NCBI GenBank assembly: GCA_007844125.1
Contig: CM017567.1
Coordinates: 43,809,528 to 43,873,527 of the forward strand
Direction: 5' to 3'
Source of the DNA: Sinonovacula constricta
Taxonomy: Eukaryota; Mollusca; Bivalvia; Cardiida; Solecurtidae
DNA: 64,000 bases
The notes under the pieces were generated by a model that ran no database searches, had not been told where the DNA came from, and was given only the letters and a program-made list of their open reading frames with translations. Below are positions 47,794-59,184 of the stretch, piece after piece; position 1 is the stretch's first letter; the number at the start of each line of letters is the position of its first letter. The position numbers and the translations under genes are program-made.

Positions 47794-47912
47794 TAAGTTT
47801 GCGTGATCTACATGTAACCTACGGCCTTCGTGATTTTATTAATACGCATCTGAACTCGAAACCGTGATACATTGGGCGTTAGATCACGCAAATTTAAATC
47901 ACGCAAATTTAA
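47794..47912. mobile_element. Possible short MITE with AAATTTGCGTGAT ends
   Basis: taagtttgcgtgat on the left is the inverted complement, with one change, of atcacgcaaattta on the right, where that word is present twice in tandem (47,883 and 47,898). The total is about 120 bp with no coding. It may be a hairpin-forming MITE or a chance inverted repeat. Confidence 0.4.
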
Positions 47913-49095
47913 AATCTATTTCCATTTTAACAAGTTCGACAACAAATTGACTTAAAAAGGGACACAAATGTGAATTGCAATGCGAACTACAATTTACGCA
48001 ATGTTGTTAGGTTGTTTCCCTTGGCCGTTCTAATTCATTCCCACGCACATCCTGGTTATTCTCTTACAGAATATCAACAACCCACGATATTGCATATTTT
48101 ATTTATTTTTTATAATAATTTAATATTTATGTTATTTGTAAAACAAAACCGTTACTTTACAAGATAGGGTAAAGTTTCAGACGACGGCCAGGTAAATGAA
48201 AAGAACATACTTTCCACAATATGTCAGCGTGATCAACAATTCAAAAAATTGGTAGGGAATGTAAAAGGGACAGCTATTCAATTGCAGTAACATAGTCCTG
48301 ATTTCTGTCGTGATATATATCGTTTATTTTTATCACGGCAGAGTGCTTCTTTTGTTTATATAGGTAAAATATTAATAGTGTTAGAATAAAAGATTTACAA
48401 TGACATCACATGTTCATGTCTTAAAATTATATTTTATACCGAGGTGTCTCTGGACGCATGGGAAAGGGGTCCGAATACAAACAACAGTATATAGAATAAC
48501 ATTTGTCTCGTACATAGCACATCTTCGTAACAGAACCAATTTAAATGAAATAAAATCATACATTAACATATGGAACTTTAACAATGACAAGTGACAGGTT
48601 AAGATGTAGCAACACTTTAAACTACTATACTGATTTAATTCTGCTATTCAATAAAGTTTAAATAAACCGAAATTTTATACATGAAAGCGCCGCACTTCAC
48701 TTCCTTACAGAACAACATGACGCAATCCATAGGACTTTTCTAGAAACGATTACATACAAATATATTTAATTTTATTAAAAAGAACAATCTCTAGCAGAGA
48801 TCACGCATCATCAAGATCTTGAATTCTGTTTCCACACAGTGGCTTAACTGTATTGGACAGTTTCTTCGGTGAAGTTTAAATGTCAACCGACGCAGTTTTC
48901 TGCTTACTTACATTTTGAACCAACATCAAACTAAATAGTAGGCGAAGTATTACTATGGCTGTCGCTGGAGAAAGACGATAAACATTTTTAATGAACAACG
49001 ATTAAAAAGATGAACGCGTTTGTGACTGCGGCTGCAGCTTCAGAAGCTACAGAATTTCCTTTGCCACGCTGTAGCACAAAGATACAAAAACCTAC
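47913..49095. other. Stretch without a recognised gene
   Basis: AT-rich. Should contain downstream exons of the signal-peptide gene at 49,096-49,240 (minus strand), but none could be identified with confidence. Confidence 0.4.
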
Positions 49096-49240
49096 CGGAC
49101 GAGGGGTCAGTGTCTCTTAGAACGCTGAAAGCAACACGGGTCCTGGCATCTGACTGCTGGTGAAGTAGATGCGCGGAGTCAACCACGACACACGCCATCA
49201 CAACACATAAACATGATATTAACACTGTGAATCCCGACAT
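49096..49240 (-). CDS. First coding exon of a putative secreted protein
   Basis: ATG at 49,240 opens MSGFTVLISCLCVVMACVVV followed by DSAHLLHQQSDARTRVAFSV. Residues 4-20 form a hydrophobic core and a small-residue site (DSA) follows at 21-23, the form of a cleavable signal peptide. After 48 codons plus one base there is a donor, TCCG|GTAGGT (GT at 49,095). The exon would feed a secreted protein or neuropeptide-like precursor. The downstream exons are not identified. Confidence 0.5.
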
Positions 49241-49954
49241 TGGGTGGCGTTAGAAGGCAAATTAAGTCCACCGTAGACGCACTGGAAATGATTCTCGGAT
49301 GGCGGCAAGAACAAAACACGGTTGTCCACTGATGTGAACTATTACCTTAATTTTATTAAACAAATCCTTTGTACAAAAAGTCGCCAAGCGGAACATTCAC
49401 TTGAATGTAACCTGATATTTCAATATGAAAATGAATCAGTACGTACATGGAGCTGCTAGGATTGACGTGAGTTTGCCCGCGGGTGAATGTAACTTCCGTT
49501 TTACGTTTCATTGGAGAAAATCCCTTATCTGACGTATTACAATTTCATTTTCTTTCTTACATAAGTGTATTCATATACAGCTTTTTAAATCGTCTGCGAC
49601 AGTCATTAAGACATTAAGGCTTTATAACATTGTTAATATGTAGTGTTAGTGTATATGTAAACAATACTTTTAACATATGTTAACGGCTGTTATTTATCAT
49701 TTTATCAAAAGTTGTGTAACTCCGTAGTTTTGTATTTATAGTTGACTGATTTTTTACGTTGTTGCGGTGAGGATACAAAACTTAACAAACTCGCTGCTTT
49801 GAGCATCTTCATGTAACATAAAATATCATATCAATTTTAACAAGTCCTTACTTAAAGCTGTAAACAACATTTGCACGAGAAACGGAGATTAGAACAATGT
49901 GATTGTTTACGGAACTATATGAAATAATGTGGAAATATCTGTTGTTGTTGATGT

Positions 49955-49959
49955 AATTA

Positions 49960-50025
<66 letters not shown>

Positions 50026-50042
50026 GTGTAGCAGTAGTCGTG

Positions 50043-50082
<40 letters not shown>

Positions 50083-50351
50083 CCGAAGGAGTAGTCGATG
50101 AAGTAGAAGTTAAAGTAGTAGTAGTTAAAGTAGTAGTAGTTAAAGTAGTAGTAGTAGTAATAGTAGTAGTAATAGTAGTAGTAGTGGTAGTAGTAGTAAA
50201 GGACGTAGTAGTAGTAGAAATAGTATAAGTTGTTGTAATAGTAGTAGTAGTAGTAAAAGTGATGGTAGTAAAACTAGTAGTAGAAGTAGTAGTAGAAGTA
50301 TTATTGGTAGTAGTTGTTGTTGTAGTAGTAGTGGTAGTAATAGTAGTAGTC

Positions 50352-50403
<52 letters not shown>

Positions 50404-50454
50404 AAGTAGTAGTAGTAGAAGAAGTAGTTAAAGTGGTAGTAGTAGTAGAAGTAA
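49955..50454. repeat. ATT microsatellite followed by compound GTA microsatellite
   Basis: About 70 bp of (ATT)n at 49,955-50,024, then (GTA)n with GAA/AAA/GGT interruptions to 50,454. On the plus strand it reads as poly-Ile and poly-Val open frames, which are artefacts. Confidence 0.95.
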
Positions 50455-50456
50455 TA

Positions 50457-51329
50457 CGAGGTCTGTTTCATTAATCCGCGGATGTCGTTAATATATTTAA
50501 TATAAGGGATATAAATAAAAAACTAATTATACTGTAACATACCTTTACTTTTTGCCGACATTTGTGCCAAATTTCTTTGCAATACATCAAACATAAAATA
50601 TTACAGATAACCATAAGTAATGGTACCAAGTAGTACTTGAAGCACGCCGAGGTCAACATTCAGAACTTTAAAGGTCAAACTCGACCTTTGTCGTCGTCCT
50701 GAAGAAGGCGTGGAACCCAACGTGCAGACATTTTTTACATTTTTAACTCATCCGTTTAAATTCTGTAGACAGTGGTAGGCGCTAGATTTAACTCATCTGC
50801 TATGTTCCGAACTGTCAACCTCCTATCCGTGTCGATTAGCCCCTTGACGTACTTCGCTGTTCCGATAGTGACTGCACTTGTCGGACGTCCTGGTCTCTTG
50901 TCATCAAACACAGATGTTCTACCTTTACTTAACCTGTCATGCCATTTGTAGACAAACGTTTTCTGCACATAGGAAAAGTTTCCGACTCCTAGGTGCGTTT
51001 CAGTGTTTTTGCCGGAGATAGTTTTAGTCCGACACACAAAATATCACGACGGAACGTAATTCAATTTCGTCATTTGACGTCAAACGTTTTTCTGAAGTCA
51101 TAGCGATAAAAAGCTGCTGAAAGGTAACCTTTCAACACAACCTCTTTAAACAGATAGGAAAGGACGTTCATACCTTGAGGTCACGTCAGACAAATTGGCG
51201 CCAAAATTGCGACATTCATACTATGTACATTCATCTAAATACGTGTCAGAGAGTATGTGCGCGAAATTTTGTGTATTCAAAAATAAGTGTTTTAGAGGAA
51301 AATTCCGCGGATATATGGAACAGCCCTCG
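50457..51329. mobile_element. Internally deleted mariner-type DNA transposon
   Basis: Terminal inverted repeats: cgaggtctgtttcattaatc at 50,457 and, inverted, cgagggctgttccatatatc ending at 51,329, followed on both sides by ccgcgga. Each end is flanked by TA (50,455-50,456 and 51,330-51,331), the mariner target. The interior keeps the N-terminal DNA-binding part of a transposase on the minus strand but not a recognisable catalytic domain. It is inserted in the GTA microsatellite. Confidence 0.85.
50756..51037 (-). pseudogene. Mariner transposase fragment (helix-turn-helix region)
   Basis: The frame includes YKWHDRLSKGRTSVFDDKRP GRPTS and then DTDRRLTVRNIADELNLAPT, the paired HTH region seen in mariner/SETMAR-like transposases. 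After the in-frame stop the homology continues as TDELKM, a stop, then KMSARWVPRLL (the linker motif before the catalytic domain), and then degenerates. The DDD catalytic motifs were not seen. A dead fragment. Confidence 0.75.
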
Positions 51330-51840
51330 TAGTAATAGTACCATGATTATATTACTATCGTATCTGCTGCTGTTGTTATTCTTATTATTGTTGCTGTGTT
51401 TCACGTCATACAGTTAAAAGAATATTGCTTTAAAAAATGAAAGCCAATATCTTTGCCAATATGAAGAATTGTAAGTTACTGGGCATTTTTATTTCATTAA
51501 GCTCTGCTGTTTCTTAACATTCTGATCTTACATATGTGCTAAATATCCATCGACAGTCAGTGGTGCAAGCTTTCTCGCGTGTATCCGAGCCAAATTTAAA
51601 TGCTGAAGTTGAAACTGGTTTATGGAATGTCGTTAATGTCTTATGTAATCGAATTGCATGTTACCATTATATTTATAATTGGTTTTGTGGTGACGTCACA
51701 GCATTAAGACACGATGGCATTTTTTTACGGTTTATGCTATTTCGGCACTTAAATTACCACATTGTTATATATGTTACATACTCAGTGGTTCGCAATTCGT
51801 AATGGGGACGTTTTAAAGGACCCTTGGTGATGGTCTGAAA

Positions 51841-51925
51841 ATATACGAGGCGGTGGTTTTAGAATTTATTCATCAGTAGACACAGGGATGGCTCACGCCA
51901 CGGCCACTGTCAACTAAGGTCTGCC
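51841..51925. repeat. 85-bp direct repeat, copy 1
   Basis: Starts atatacgaggcggtgg and ends ctaaggtctgcc. Copy 2 at 52,056-52,140 differs at two positions only (83 of 85 identical), 215 bp apart. Origin unknown. Confidence 0.9.
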
Positions 51926-52055
51926 GACCACGTGCACAACAAAGGCAAAATAGTACATAATTATTACAAATTATACGACGACAACTTATTATTGAACAAA
52001 CACATAAATAATGGTTATGACAACATCTCAATGCATATATATTACCAACTTAATA

Positions 52056-52140
52056 ATATACGAGGCGGTGGTTTTAGAATTTATTCATCAGTAGACACGG
52101 GGATGGCTCACGCCACGGCCACTGTCAGCTAAGGTCTGCC
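52056..52140. repeat. 85-bp direct repeat, copy 2
   Basis: Nearly identical to 51,841-51,925. The near identity suggests a recent local duplication or the ends of a small unrecognised element. Confidence 0.9.
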
Positions 52141-53096
52141 CCGTGCACCGGTCAGATCCCACCGCAGTGCATTATGGTTAGTGACGTATTGGTATTTTAA
52201 AGGGGTAGCTTGTAAGGATTTTAAAGGAGTACGAGAAGCTTGTAAAGTAGTTTAAAAGAAAAGTACCAAAGATTTTTAAATGATAGTTTTTGAATAGTTA
52301 AAGGGATGTGAAAGAAAAGAAAGTTAGTAACATACATGCAATACTGACGCTAATACATATAATAATACACACATGTATAAAACCTTTTTTTACTAAAGAC
52401 GTCCCAATACTAACTGTGACATTTTCCTCCTCCATGGATTAAATGTCTTCACGACATTTTCAGACATTCTAGTCCACTATTAACAAGTAAACTTACAGCC
52501 TAGAACTTTGTAATAGATAATAATAAAATAACACTGACGGCATTTGCTTTCTTATTATGAAACGCAGTAACTCATTGTAGTACATCGAACAACGATTTAA
52601 CTACTTCCACAGTTTAGACCGCATAAAGATGCTATAACTTCAAAATATCATAAACCATTTGGTTTAATCAACAAAATTCTGCCTCAAACTATAACAAAAC
52701 TTTTTGAAACAGGTTCCCCTTGGTCCAAGAACGTTCAAATTGAACCATGGGTAATATACGGCGCAATCAGCAATGTTAAGTGCATCCTACAAATATCAAA
52801 TTAATGTGTGGATAACCAAACATTAGCCATGTTTTCTAAAATACAACATGTATAAACAAGGTAACTCAGCTGTCTTATACTTGTAAATTAACATTTTGTA
52901 CACGAAGCAACAATGAAGGAATAAAGTGTGTTTCGAAGTTATTTACATAATATAACTTGTGTTGCATTACATATTTTTATGCCATTTACTAGACAGAATA
53001 CAAATAAAAGATTTCATAGCAAACACAACTATTAAATTTAAAACATATTTAAACATCTGACTAGTAATCAATCTGTGAATTGTGTTCTGGCTAAAC

Positions 53097-53648
53097 TCAA
53101 GTCTGCCAGTTATCCGTCATCCAACACGGCCTTTTCCTCGTCCTAACAGACCTTCGAGGAACAAAAGTCGGAGCTTCTGCCCTCAGCATGACACCAGGTC
53201 TTTTTGCTGGAATGATACACCTTCCAGAGGAATCGGAAGTACTATGATTATCACCCGTAATATCAACAGCAGCATCCGTTCCATGCCTCTGACCATTACC
53301 AACAGCAAACAAGTTTCCATTTCCAGTTTGATAAGAATCAACCGCATTTCCCATCGAAGAAGATGGCTCCTGTACAGGAAGACCCGTAATTGGTAACAGA
53401 AGATTTCTGTGTAAAAGCTTTCCACTCCTTTCTCCACATTCTAACTTAAGACTGAAAACAGGAATATCAACATTGGGTTGTGCTTCAACCACATGGATAT
53501 TTTTATCCCACCGGTATGCCAACTTGCACTTGCCTTTCAGGCCAACATTTCTTATCAAGACACGGTCACCAATGTCAATTTTAAAATTTCTTATCCGGAG
53601 GTCTCTTCTTGTGTCGACTAGCCTGCTTCTTAGCTTCCTTGCTAGCAA
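53097..53648 (-). pseudogene. Gypsy integrase C-terminal region
   Basis: Contains ARKLRSRLVDTRRDLRIR, GDRVLIRNVGLKGKCKL, AYRWDKNIHVVEAQPN and LLHRNLLLPITGLP, the C-terminal integrase region common in this class of elements, followed by a low-complexity tail. A frame break separates it from the integrase core at 53,757. Confidence 0.75.
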
Positions 53649-53756
53649 TCCGGTAGGCGAATATTAAACGTTTTTTAGACCATTTACATACACACTTCGG
53701 TTTGTTTGCCGCGAAGACGCATCAGCCTGGATGCCGTGAAAAGCGTCTATTGCAAG

Positions 53757-54209
53757 TCAATGATGTCTTCCAAACATCAGATAGTGAGGTGTATACCCGG
53801 AAGTCTCGTGTCGGGTCAAATTGTAAGCATGTACTAACGGTGCCACGTACGCCACCCAGTTAACCTTCTGCTCATCTTCCAATGTGCCAAGCACGCTAAG
53901 TAAAGTTTGGTTGAACCTCTCAGGCATTCCATTTCCTTGGGGATGGTACGGCGTAGTCCTAGACTTGTCTATATTGGCTATTTTACACAACTCTTTAATG
54001 ACATAGCCATCAAAGTTTCGACCCTGATCTCTATGAAGTCGGCTAGGGAAACCATAGTGACAAACATAACTATCAAAGAAAACCTTGGCCGTGGTCTTTG
54101 CTGTCTGGTTCTTAGTCGGCACTGCCTGAGCAAAGTGGGTGAAGTGATCTGTAATCACTAGAATGTTCTCAAAACCTCCTGACGACATTTCTAGTGTAAG
54201 GAAGTCCAT
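53757..54209 (-). pseudogene. Gypsy integrase catalytic core
   Basis: The RNase H-fold core keeps the acidic triad: D in MDFLTLE, D in HRDQGRNF and E in PERFNQTLL, with the TPYHPQGNGMPERF block. The N-terminal HHCC zinc region is mostly lost to the upstream deletion; only CMRCICRKSPAQ remains. A stop just upstream (54,213) and the frame break downstream disable it. Confidence 0.85.
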
Positions 54210-54215
54210 ACAGAC

Positions 54216-54623
54216 TTACTCGAGAGGGTAGGTAGAATGGATAGGAACAAGAGAACCCATTTGTGCCGGACTCTTACGACAAATACAGCGCATACACTTT
54301 CGAACACGATTCTCAACAAATCCATTAAATTTATCACAAACCGCCCACTTCAGTGCCAAAAACTCTAGCTTGTGAGCCGGGTAGTTCTTCTCATTCTTTC
54401 GAAGACCCCTACTTGCATATGCAACAATCCGCTCTTTATCATCTTCCTGTACCTGATACAGAACAGCTCCCAATCCAGACATACTGACATCTGTATTAAG
54501 ATTAAAAGGACGACCAAAATCTGCATACGCCAGATCAGGTGGAGATGTTAACAGTTTAACAATCATATCAAAAGCCTCTTGATGTTGACGCCCCCAAGAC
54601 CAAACTGCTACATAACGTTTCAT
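54216..54623 (-). pseudogene. Gypsy RNase H fragment fused by deletion to integrase zinc-region remnant
   Basis: QEAFDMIVKLLTSPPDLAYA and NLNTDVSMSGLGAVLYQ (the RNase H first Asp) lead to HKLEFLALKWAVCDKF, after which the sequence jumps to NGFVENRVRKCMRCICRKSP. The rest of RNase H and the start of integrase are missing, which implies a deletion at this junction, probably several hundred bp in comparison with intact relatives. Confidence 0.8.
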
Positions 54624-54754
54624 CTTTGACCTCTTTGCATGCTTTGGTGTGGAATGGACTACTTACAAATCATAAAGAGGTTTGGTGATTTTGGCGAAGT
54701 TTGGAACAAAACGTCGGTAATAACCAGCAAAGCCGAGAAAAATTCGTAGCTCCT

Positions 54755-55306
54755 TCAAAGAAAGAATTCACATTTGGATCCTTTGAGCTTTAACCCTGCA
54801 TCTCTTAACCGTTCAAACACTGCCTGCAAGCGTTCAAAGTACTCATCAATGCACTTGAAAAAGATAATGATGCCGTCTAAATAAATAAGACACTGACGCA
54901 AATGAAGTTCTCCCATACAATGTTCGATCATGCGCTGAAAAGTTGTTGGGGCATTTGTGAGACCAAATGCCATTCTGTTGCATTCGTAAAATCCCAGATG
55001 ACCAACAGAAGGTGCAGTCTTTGCCTTGTCCGACTCCTTCATGGCCACCTGCCAATAACCTGAACGTAGATCCAATTTGCTAAAGTAACGGGAACCTGCT
55101 AAACAAACAATGGTGTCATCAATTCTGGGAAGAGAGTAAGCATCAGGGATTGTGCGAGAATTCAGCTTCCTGAAATCAATACAAAAGCGGAGCGAGTTAT
55201 CCATTTTCCTAACCAGAACTATATTGGAAGAGAATGGACTTTTTGACTCCCGAATCGCACCAGCATCAAGCATTTCACGCAAATGCTCTCTGACCTCCTC
55301 GTACAT
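54755..55306 (-). pseudogene. Gypsy reverse transcriptase with YLDG in place of YLDD
   Basis: The motifs RFCIDFRKLN, FSKLDLRSGYWQVAM, RMAFGLTNAPTTFQ and CLIYLDGIIIF identify the RT. The second Asp of the catalytic YxDD box is Gly, a change expected to abolish polymerisation. The palm ends at SKCEFFL and a stop, and a short deletion joins it to ...[17 protein letters not shown] residues in another frame. A frameshift at about 55,310 separates it from the upstream frame. Confidence 0.85.
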
Positions 55307-56232
55307 TCCTGGTGGTATCCTTTGATATGGCGATTGTCAGTGAGTTCAATTTCGTGTTCTACCAGATTTGTACAACCAAAGTCAGTAGGCCCCTTGGAAA
55401 ACACACATTTCAAACTTTCAAGAAATAACCTTGCCCTTGCCAATTGTTCTTCATTCAGTGTATCCGTTGGTAATGTAATACCAAGATCTTCCAGAGAAAC
55501 ACCTTCAACCTCATTTCTCATCTTCTTTGAACCAATAGAAGGATCAACCTCTCTTACAACATCAACTTCCTGTAACTTACAAATAATGGATTTTGGTAGG
55601 ATTTTAACAGATCTGGCGGTCATGTTAAACACACGAACAGACACTTTTGAAAAGCTACGACTGGGGTCAACTTTAACTAATCTTGTACAAACGTTCAATG
55701 AACCATTGTTTGCCACATCCTCTGTAACTCCATGAGTCATGTCACCGACATCCCGTGCTAGACCATTAATGACCCGTGCTTCGAATGGTTGAAGAAAGAC
55801 TGATTTATTGGTCAGTGCTTTCACATCGACAGAATTGGAATTGGTCAACACTGCAAAAGCTCTTTTCCAAGAAGGTTCGTTTGTTTCCCGAGCCCCTTTA
55901 AGACATTGCAGGTGAATCAACAGGTTAGTACCAATAACCAAAGTGACATATTCATTATACTTCGTATCTGGAACAATCAGTACAGGTACAGATTTAGGCA
56001 CTGCTGAAATGGAAGGTACTCTAGTGTCAACGACAGCATATCCCAAATATGGTATAACTGCATCATTTGCTCCTGTGACGTTGAAATCTGAAATACTGCA
56101 GAGTTCTGGCACAGGGTCTAAATAGTAAAAGAAAGATTCACACAGTGTAGTTACCATAGAACCTGTATCAATTAAACAGACTGTTTCAGTTTCGTCAACT
56201 AACACTGCTGCCTCATTAGCATGACCTACCAA
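55219..56232 (-). pseudogene. Gypsy protease and spacer region
   Basis: VCLIDTGSMVTTL carries the DTG aspartic protease active site near the start. LVIGTNLL is the downstream conserved block. The rest is the connecting region up to RT. It overlaps the gag-derived frame upstream by a shifted frame. Confidence 0.75.
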
Positions 56233-56234
56233 AC

Positions 56235-57429
56235 CTACAGTTGGACCTTTAAATTCTGGCTCACCCCCGACTGGTCCGTTGTAAGAGAAGCCTGTCTGTT
56301 TAAAGTCTGCGCACTGTATCTATTCTTACCAGATTTTCCTGACCCTTGCTGCCTTTGTGTACTCCATCTGTTTTCTTTATTCTCATTCCTGTTTTTCTTT
56401 AATTCCTTTAACTCATTCTCTATTTCTGATACTCTGCTATTCATACTTTTCATCTGTGTTGTCAATTCTTCTAGCTGGGTCAACAACTTTGTCTCCATAC
56501 TAGTCGAAAATTGACGCACCTCACCTTTGCCATCAGAAAATGCAACTTTTCTGTCCCAAGCTTTCCTCATTCCACTTTCCTGCTCTTTCTTACTAGTACT
56601 TATTTCCGCCTCAACTTCTCTTAATTCTCTCCTCAGTGTAGTATAGTCCATTGCAGTTTCAAACTTATACCGTGTGGCATTCTTCAACTCCTGATCTCTT
56701 AAACCAGACCATTACTTATTTCTCAACATGTCATACTTGGTCATCCTATCTAGCCCAATGTATGAACTGCAAAGAAGGTTCTCCAATCTGAGGCTATAAT
56801 TTGCCACACTCTCCCCCTCCTGCTGACATGTTGTGTAAAAAAAGTTCTTTTAATTTCTCCCCACTACACACACTACCATATGTGGCTTCCATCTCCCTCA
56901 ATATGTCCTTAATATTTTCCCATTCTCCCAAATGAATTAAGACAGTGCGAGTTTTGCCACTTAAGCTTGCTCTCACTTCTTCCAGAACTGTTTCTTCCGA
57001 ATACAGCAAACTTCTGATGAGGCAATTAACCTCATATTTCCATATTACAAAATCAACATCTTCCTTCTTACCTTCACCAGAAAAACGTGGCAGTTTAGAA
57101 ACTCTATAAGAATTACTGATTGTTACAAAAGATTGATTAAAGTTATGAAAAGGAGGAAGAGGAGGCCTCTCTTGTCTCCATTCCTGTGCATGTGCACCAC
57201 TAGGGATTGCATCATCATAATGCCTATTTGATTGCCCTCTTGGAACATCATATGTTAATGGTGCATGAGAAAGTCTATGTTCTCTAACAGGAGTTGGTGT
57301 ACCAAATTGCATACTTTGCTCTCTATCCATGTCTACAACTTGTTGTCTTTGTATGTCAGAATTTGTCACATAAGCAGCCTGCTTTACTCTTCTTAGACAA
57401 TATTTTAAACTTATATCACTATCTTCCAT
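56235..57429 (-). pseudogene. Gypsy gag region, PNMA-like capsid, broken into two frames
   Basis: The first frame (57,429-56,794) has RVSKLPRFSGE, VDFVIWKYEVNCLIRSLLYS, and LREMEATYGSVCSGEKLKEL, the capsid pattern shared by Ty3/gypsy gag and PNMA-type domesticated proteins. The second frame (56,687-56,235) is a charged coiled-coil-like segment (EIENELKELKKNRNENKENR). A stop and frame change lie near 56,700-56,800. No CCHC zinc knuckle was seen, so it may be deleted. Confidence 0.7.
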
Positions 57430-58258
57430 TTCTGTTATTTTTTATAATCCACACATTGTTAACAGAGATCTTAAACTAACAGTTAAGTATGAATACCAAT
57501 CACCTCTACCATATTGATAAACAAGTCAGACCTGCTATTATGAAATGAGTTTAAGTAGTACACAATATTTGCTAAATGATAGAAACAAGAAAATGATAGA
57601 AACAAGAAAATGATAGAAACAAGAACAATAAAATGTTCTTTTTCATAAAACACATAGAAGAAACACACACAAACAACAATAAATCCACAATAGAAAATAT
57701 AAAAGAAGAACAGGAATTAATGATGATTAATGTTATTGATAAAAAATATTGTGTTAGCTCACCAGTTATTGTTAACCCCTCACCACATGCACAAGTTTAT
57801 GTCAAAACACATGGTTACGGTGCAACTTTCTCACTGATCCCCCAATCTGCAACAGTTGTAAAATATTTAATTAAATTTTATCAAAACACAATTTTTCAAA
57901 GTGAAAAATCAAAATAATTTTATGAAAAATTAATATTTCCACCGCCCTATTAAAAGCTACAACAATGGCTTACACAGTAAACAATAACTAAAAGATACTT
58001 AGTTATTTTTTTTTTCTGTAGTCTGTATCTATACCAAAATAACAAATAATAGAATAAAAAATAATATAGTTTTAAATAACATTTGTAAAACAAAAAATCC
58101 TCCATGTGAAAAAAATAGATAAAAATAAAATACAATAACAAAAGAAATACAATGAATTTAGCTTTAATTGAAAGACACTTACTTCCTTAACAAACAAAAA
58201 ACAATTAAAAAATGAAAAATAAAAATTATTTAAGAAGTTTAAGAAGAACAAAGACTAT
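57430..58258. other. AT-rich stretch right of the gypsy gag
   Basis: Should contain the 5' LTR if complete, but no sequence here matches the region left of 53,097. Three copies of gatagaaacaagaaaat lie at about 57,577-57,625. Confidence 0.4.
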
Positions 58259-59184
58259 TTAAGGTTCTGGAACTGTAATAGTGACCTTCCACAATCTTTA
58301 TAATGATACTGTTTCTTGAATCTATACTATAAAACACATCGTATGGTGAATTTTTAAGGAAGTTTACCGTTTGAAACTCAAGTTATGTTTATTTTTATAA
58401 AGTGACCCTTGATTTTCAAAAACACCGTAAATTGTGCTGGGACAAACAATGAAAAAGTACTATTTTTTCACATTCTACTGTTCTATATTTCATTTTAACC
58501 AATTTTCCTGTTACACAATCATGTCATCATAAATCAGAACAGTAAGATTACACTTTGGACAAATACTTATAAAAATACAGAACTTTGCATACATGTACCC
58601 CCAAGCAAAAATCCGAGTTTTTTGGGTGTGTTTAAAAATTAACTCTATCTATAAAAGCAAATATCTCAAGTTTGAAGCTAGTTAGACACATACAACTAGT
58701 TTTATAATTTTCTGCAATATGAAATGCCCATAATATGAGATTTTAAAGGCATTTTACCGTTCCTAATAAAATTTAAAAGAATTTGTAAAGGTTACTTTAA
58801 TGAAACTGCAAGAGAATTTATATCGAAAAATAACGTCAAAATGGTCATTTACAGATTATACTTCTTTATACAAAAAAATCATCTACAGTTGGTATCAGAG
58901 ATGGAAATATGTATGTAAAACTCTGCATTATCACATGAAAACCTTTGTTGTCGGTAAACCACTATTTTTACAATATCGCCCTCGACGATCACGCTGTTGA
59001 GCTCCCGGTTCCGCCATTTTTGAGAAATAGGTAACTCAATGACGTCATGGAAAATCCCTATCACGTGGTGAAAAATTACTAAAAATAGCAAATACGAAAC
59101 TTGACGACGAATGCTATTCAAATAAAATCGGATCATACCGAGTGCCGATGTTTACCGAAGTTAGTTACACTTCCAGAATCTTAA
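58259..59184 (-). mobile_element. TTAA-flanked non-autonomous DNA transposon, copy B (inverted, internally deleted)
   Basis: The left end ggttctggaactgtaa at 58,263 and right end ttccagaatc at 59,180 are flanked by TTAA (58,259-58,262, 59,181-59,184). The interior matches copy A (36,296-37,573) in reverse orientation throughout, including gacaacaaagg at the junction where copy A has about 352 extra bp. Internal length is 918 bp versus 1,270. No coding capacity. Confidence 0.85.

Larger units (their letters stand above)
51332..53096. other. Stretch without a recognised gene; contains an 85-bp direct duplication
   Basis: Besides the duplicated segment at 51,841 and 52,056, no gene or element was recognised. 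The left (3') LTR of the gypsy element would be expected here but I could not match any sequence to the region right of gag. Confidence 0.4.
53097..57429 (-). mobile_element. Decayed Ty3/gypsy-type retroelement
   Basis: On the minus strand the domains follow the Ty3/gypsy order gag, protease, reverse transcriptase, RNase H, integrase, spread over broken frames. Frameshifts, stops, a changed catalytic residue and internal deletions make it non-functional. No LTR pair, primer-binding site or polypurine tract was recognised, so the true ends are unknown. The coding coordinates are given as limits. Confidence 0.85.

Noticed and set aside
49929..50474. Poly-Ile and poly-Val open frames
   Set aside because: Direct translation of ATT and GTA microsatellites.
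51841..52140. Hammerhead ribozyme in the 85-bp repeat (CTGATGA on the minus strand)
   Set aside because: The required GAAA and flanking stems are absent.
52200..58250. LTR pair for the gypsy element
   Set aside because: Compared the flanks by eye and found no shared sequence; a computed alignment would be needed to exclude short or diverged LTRs.
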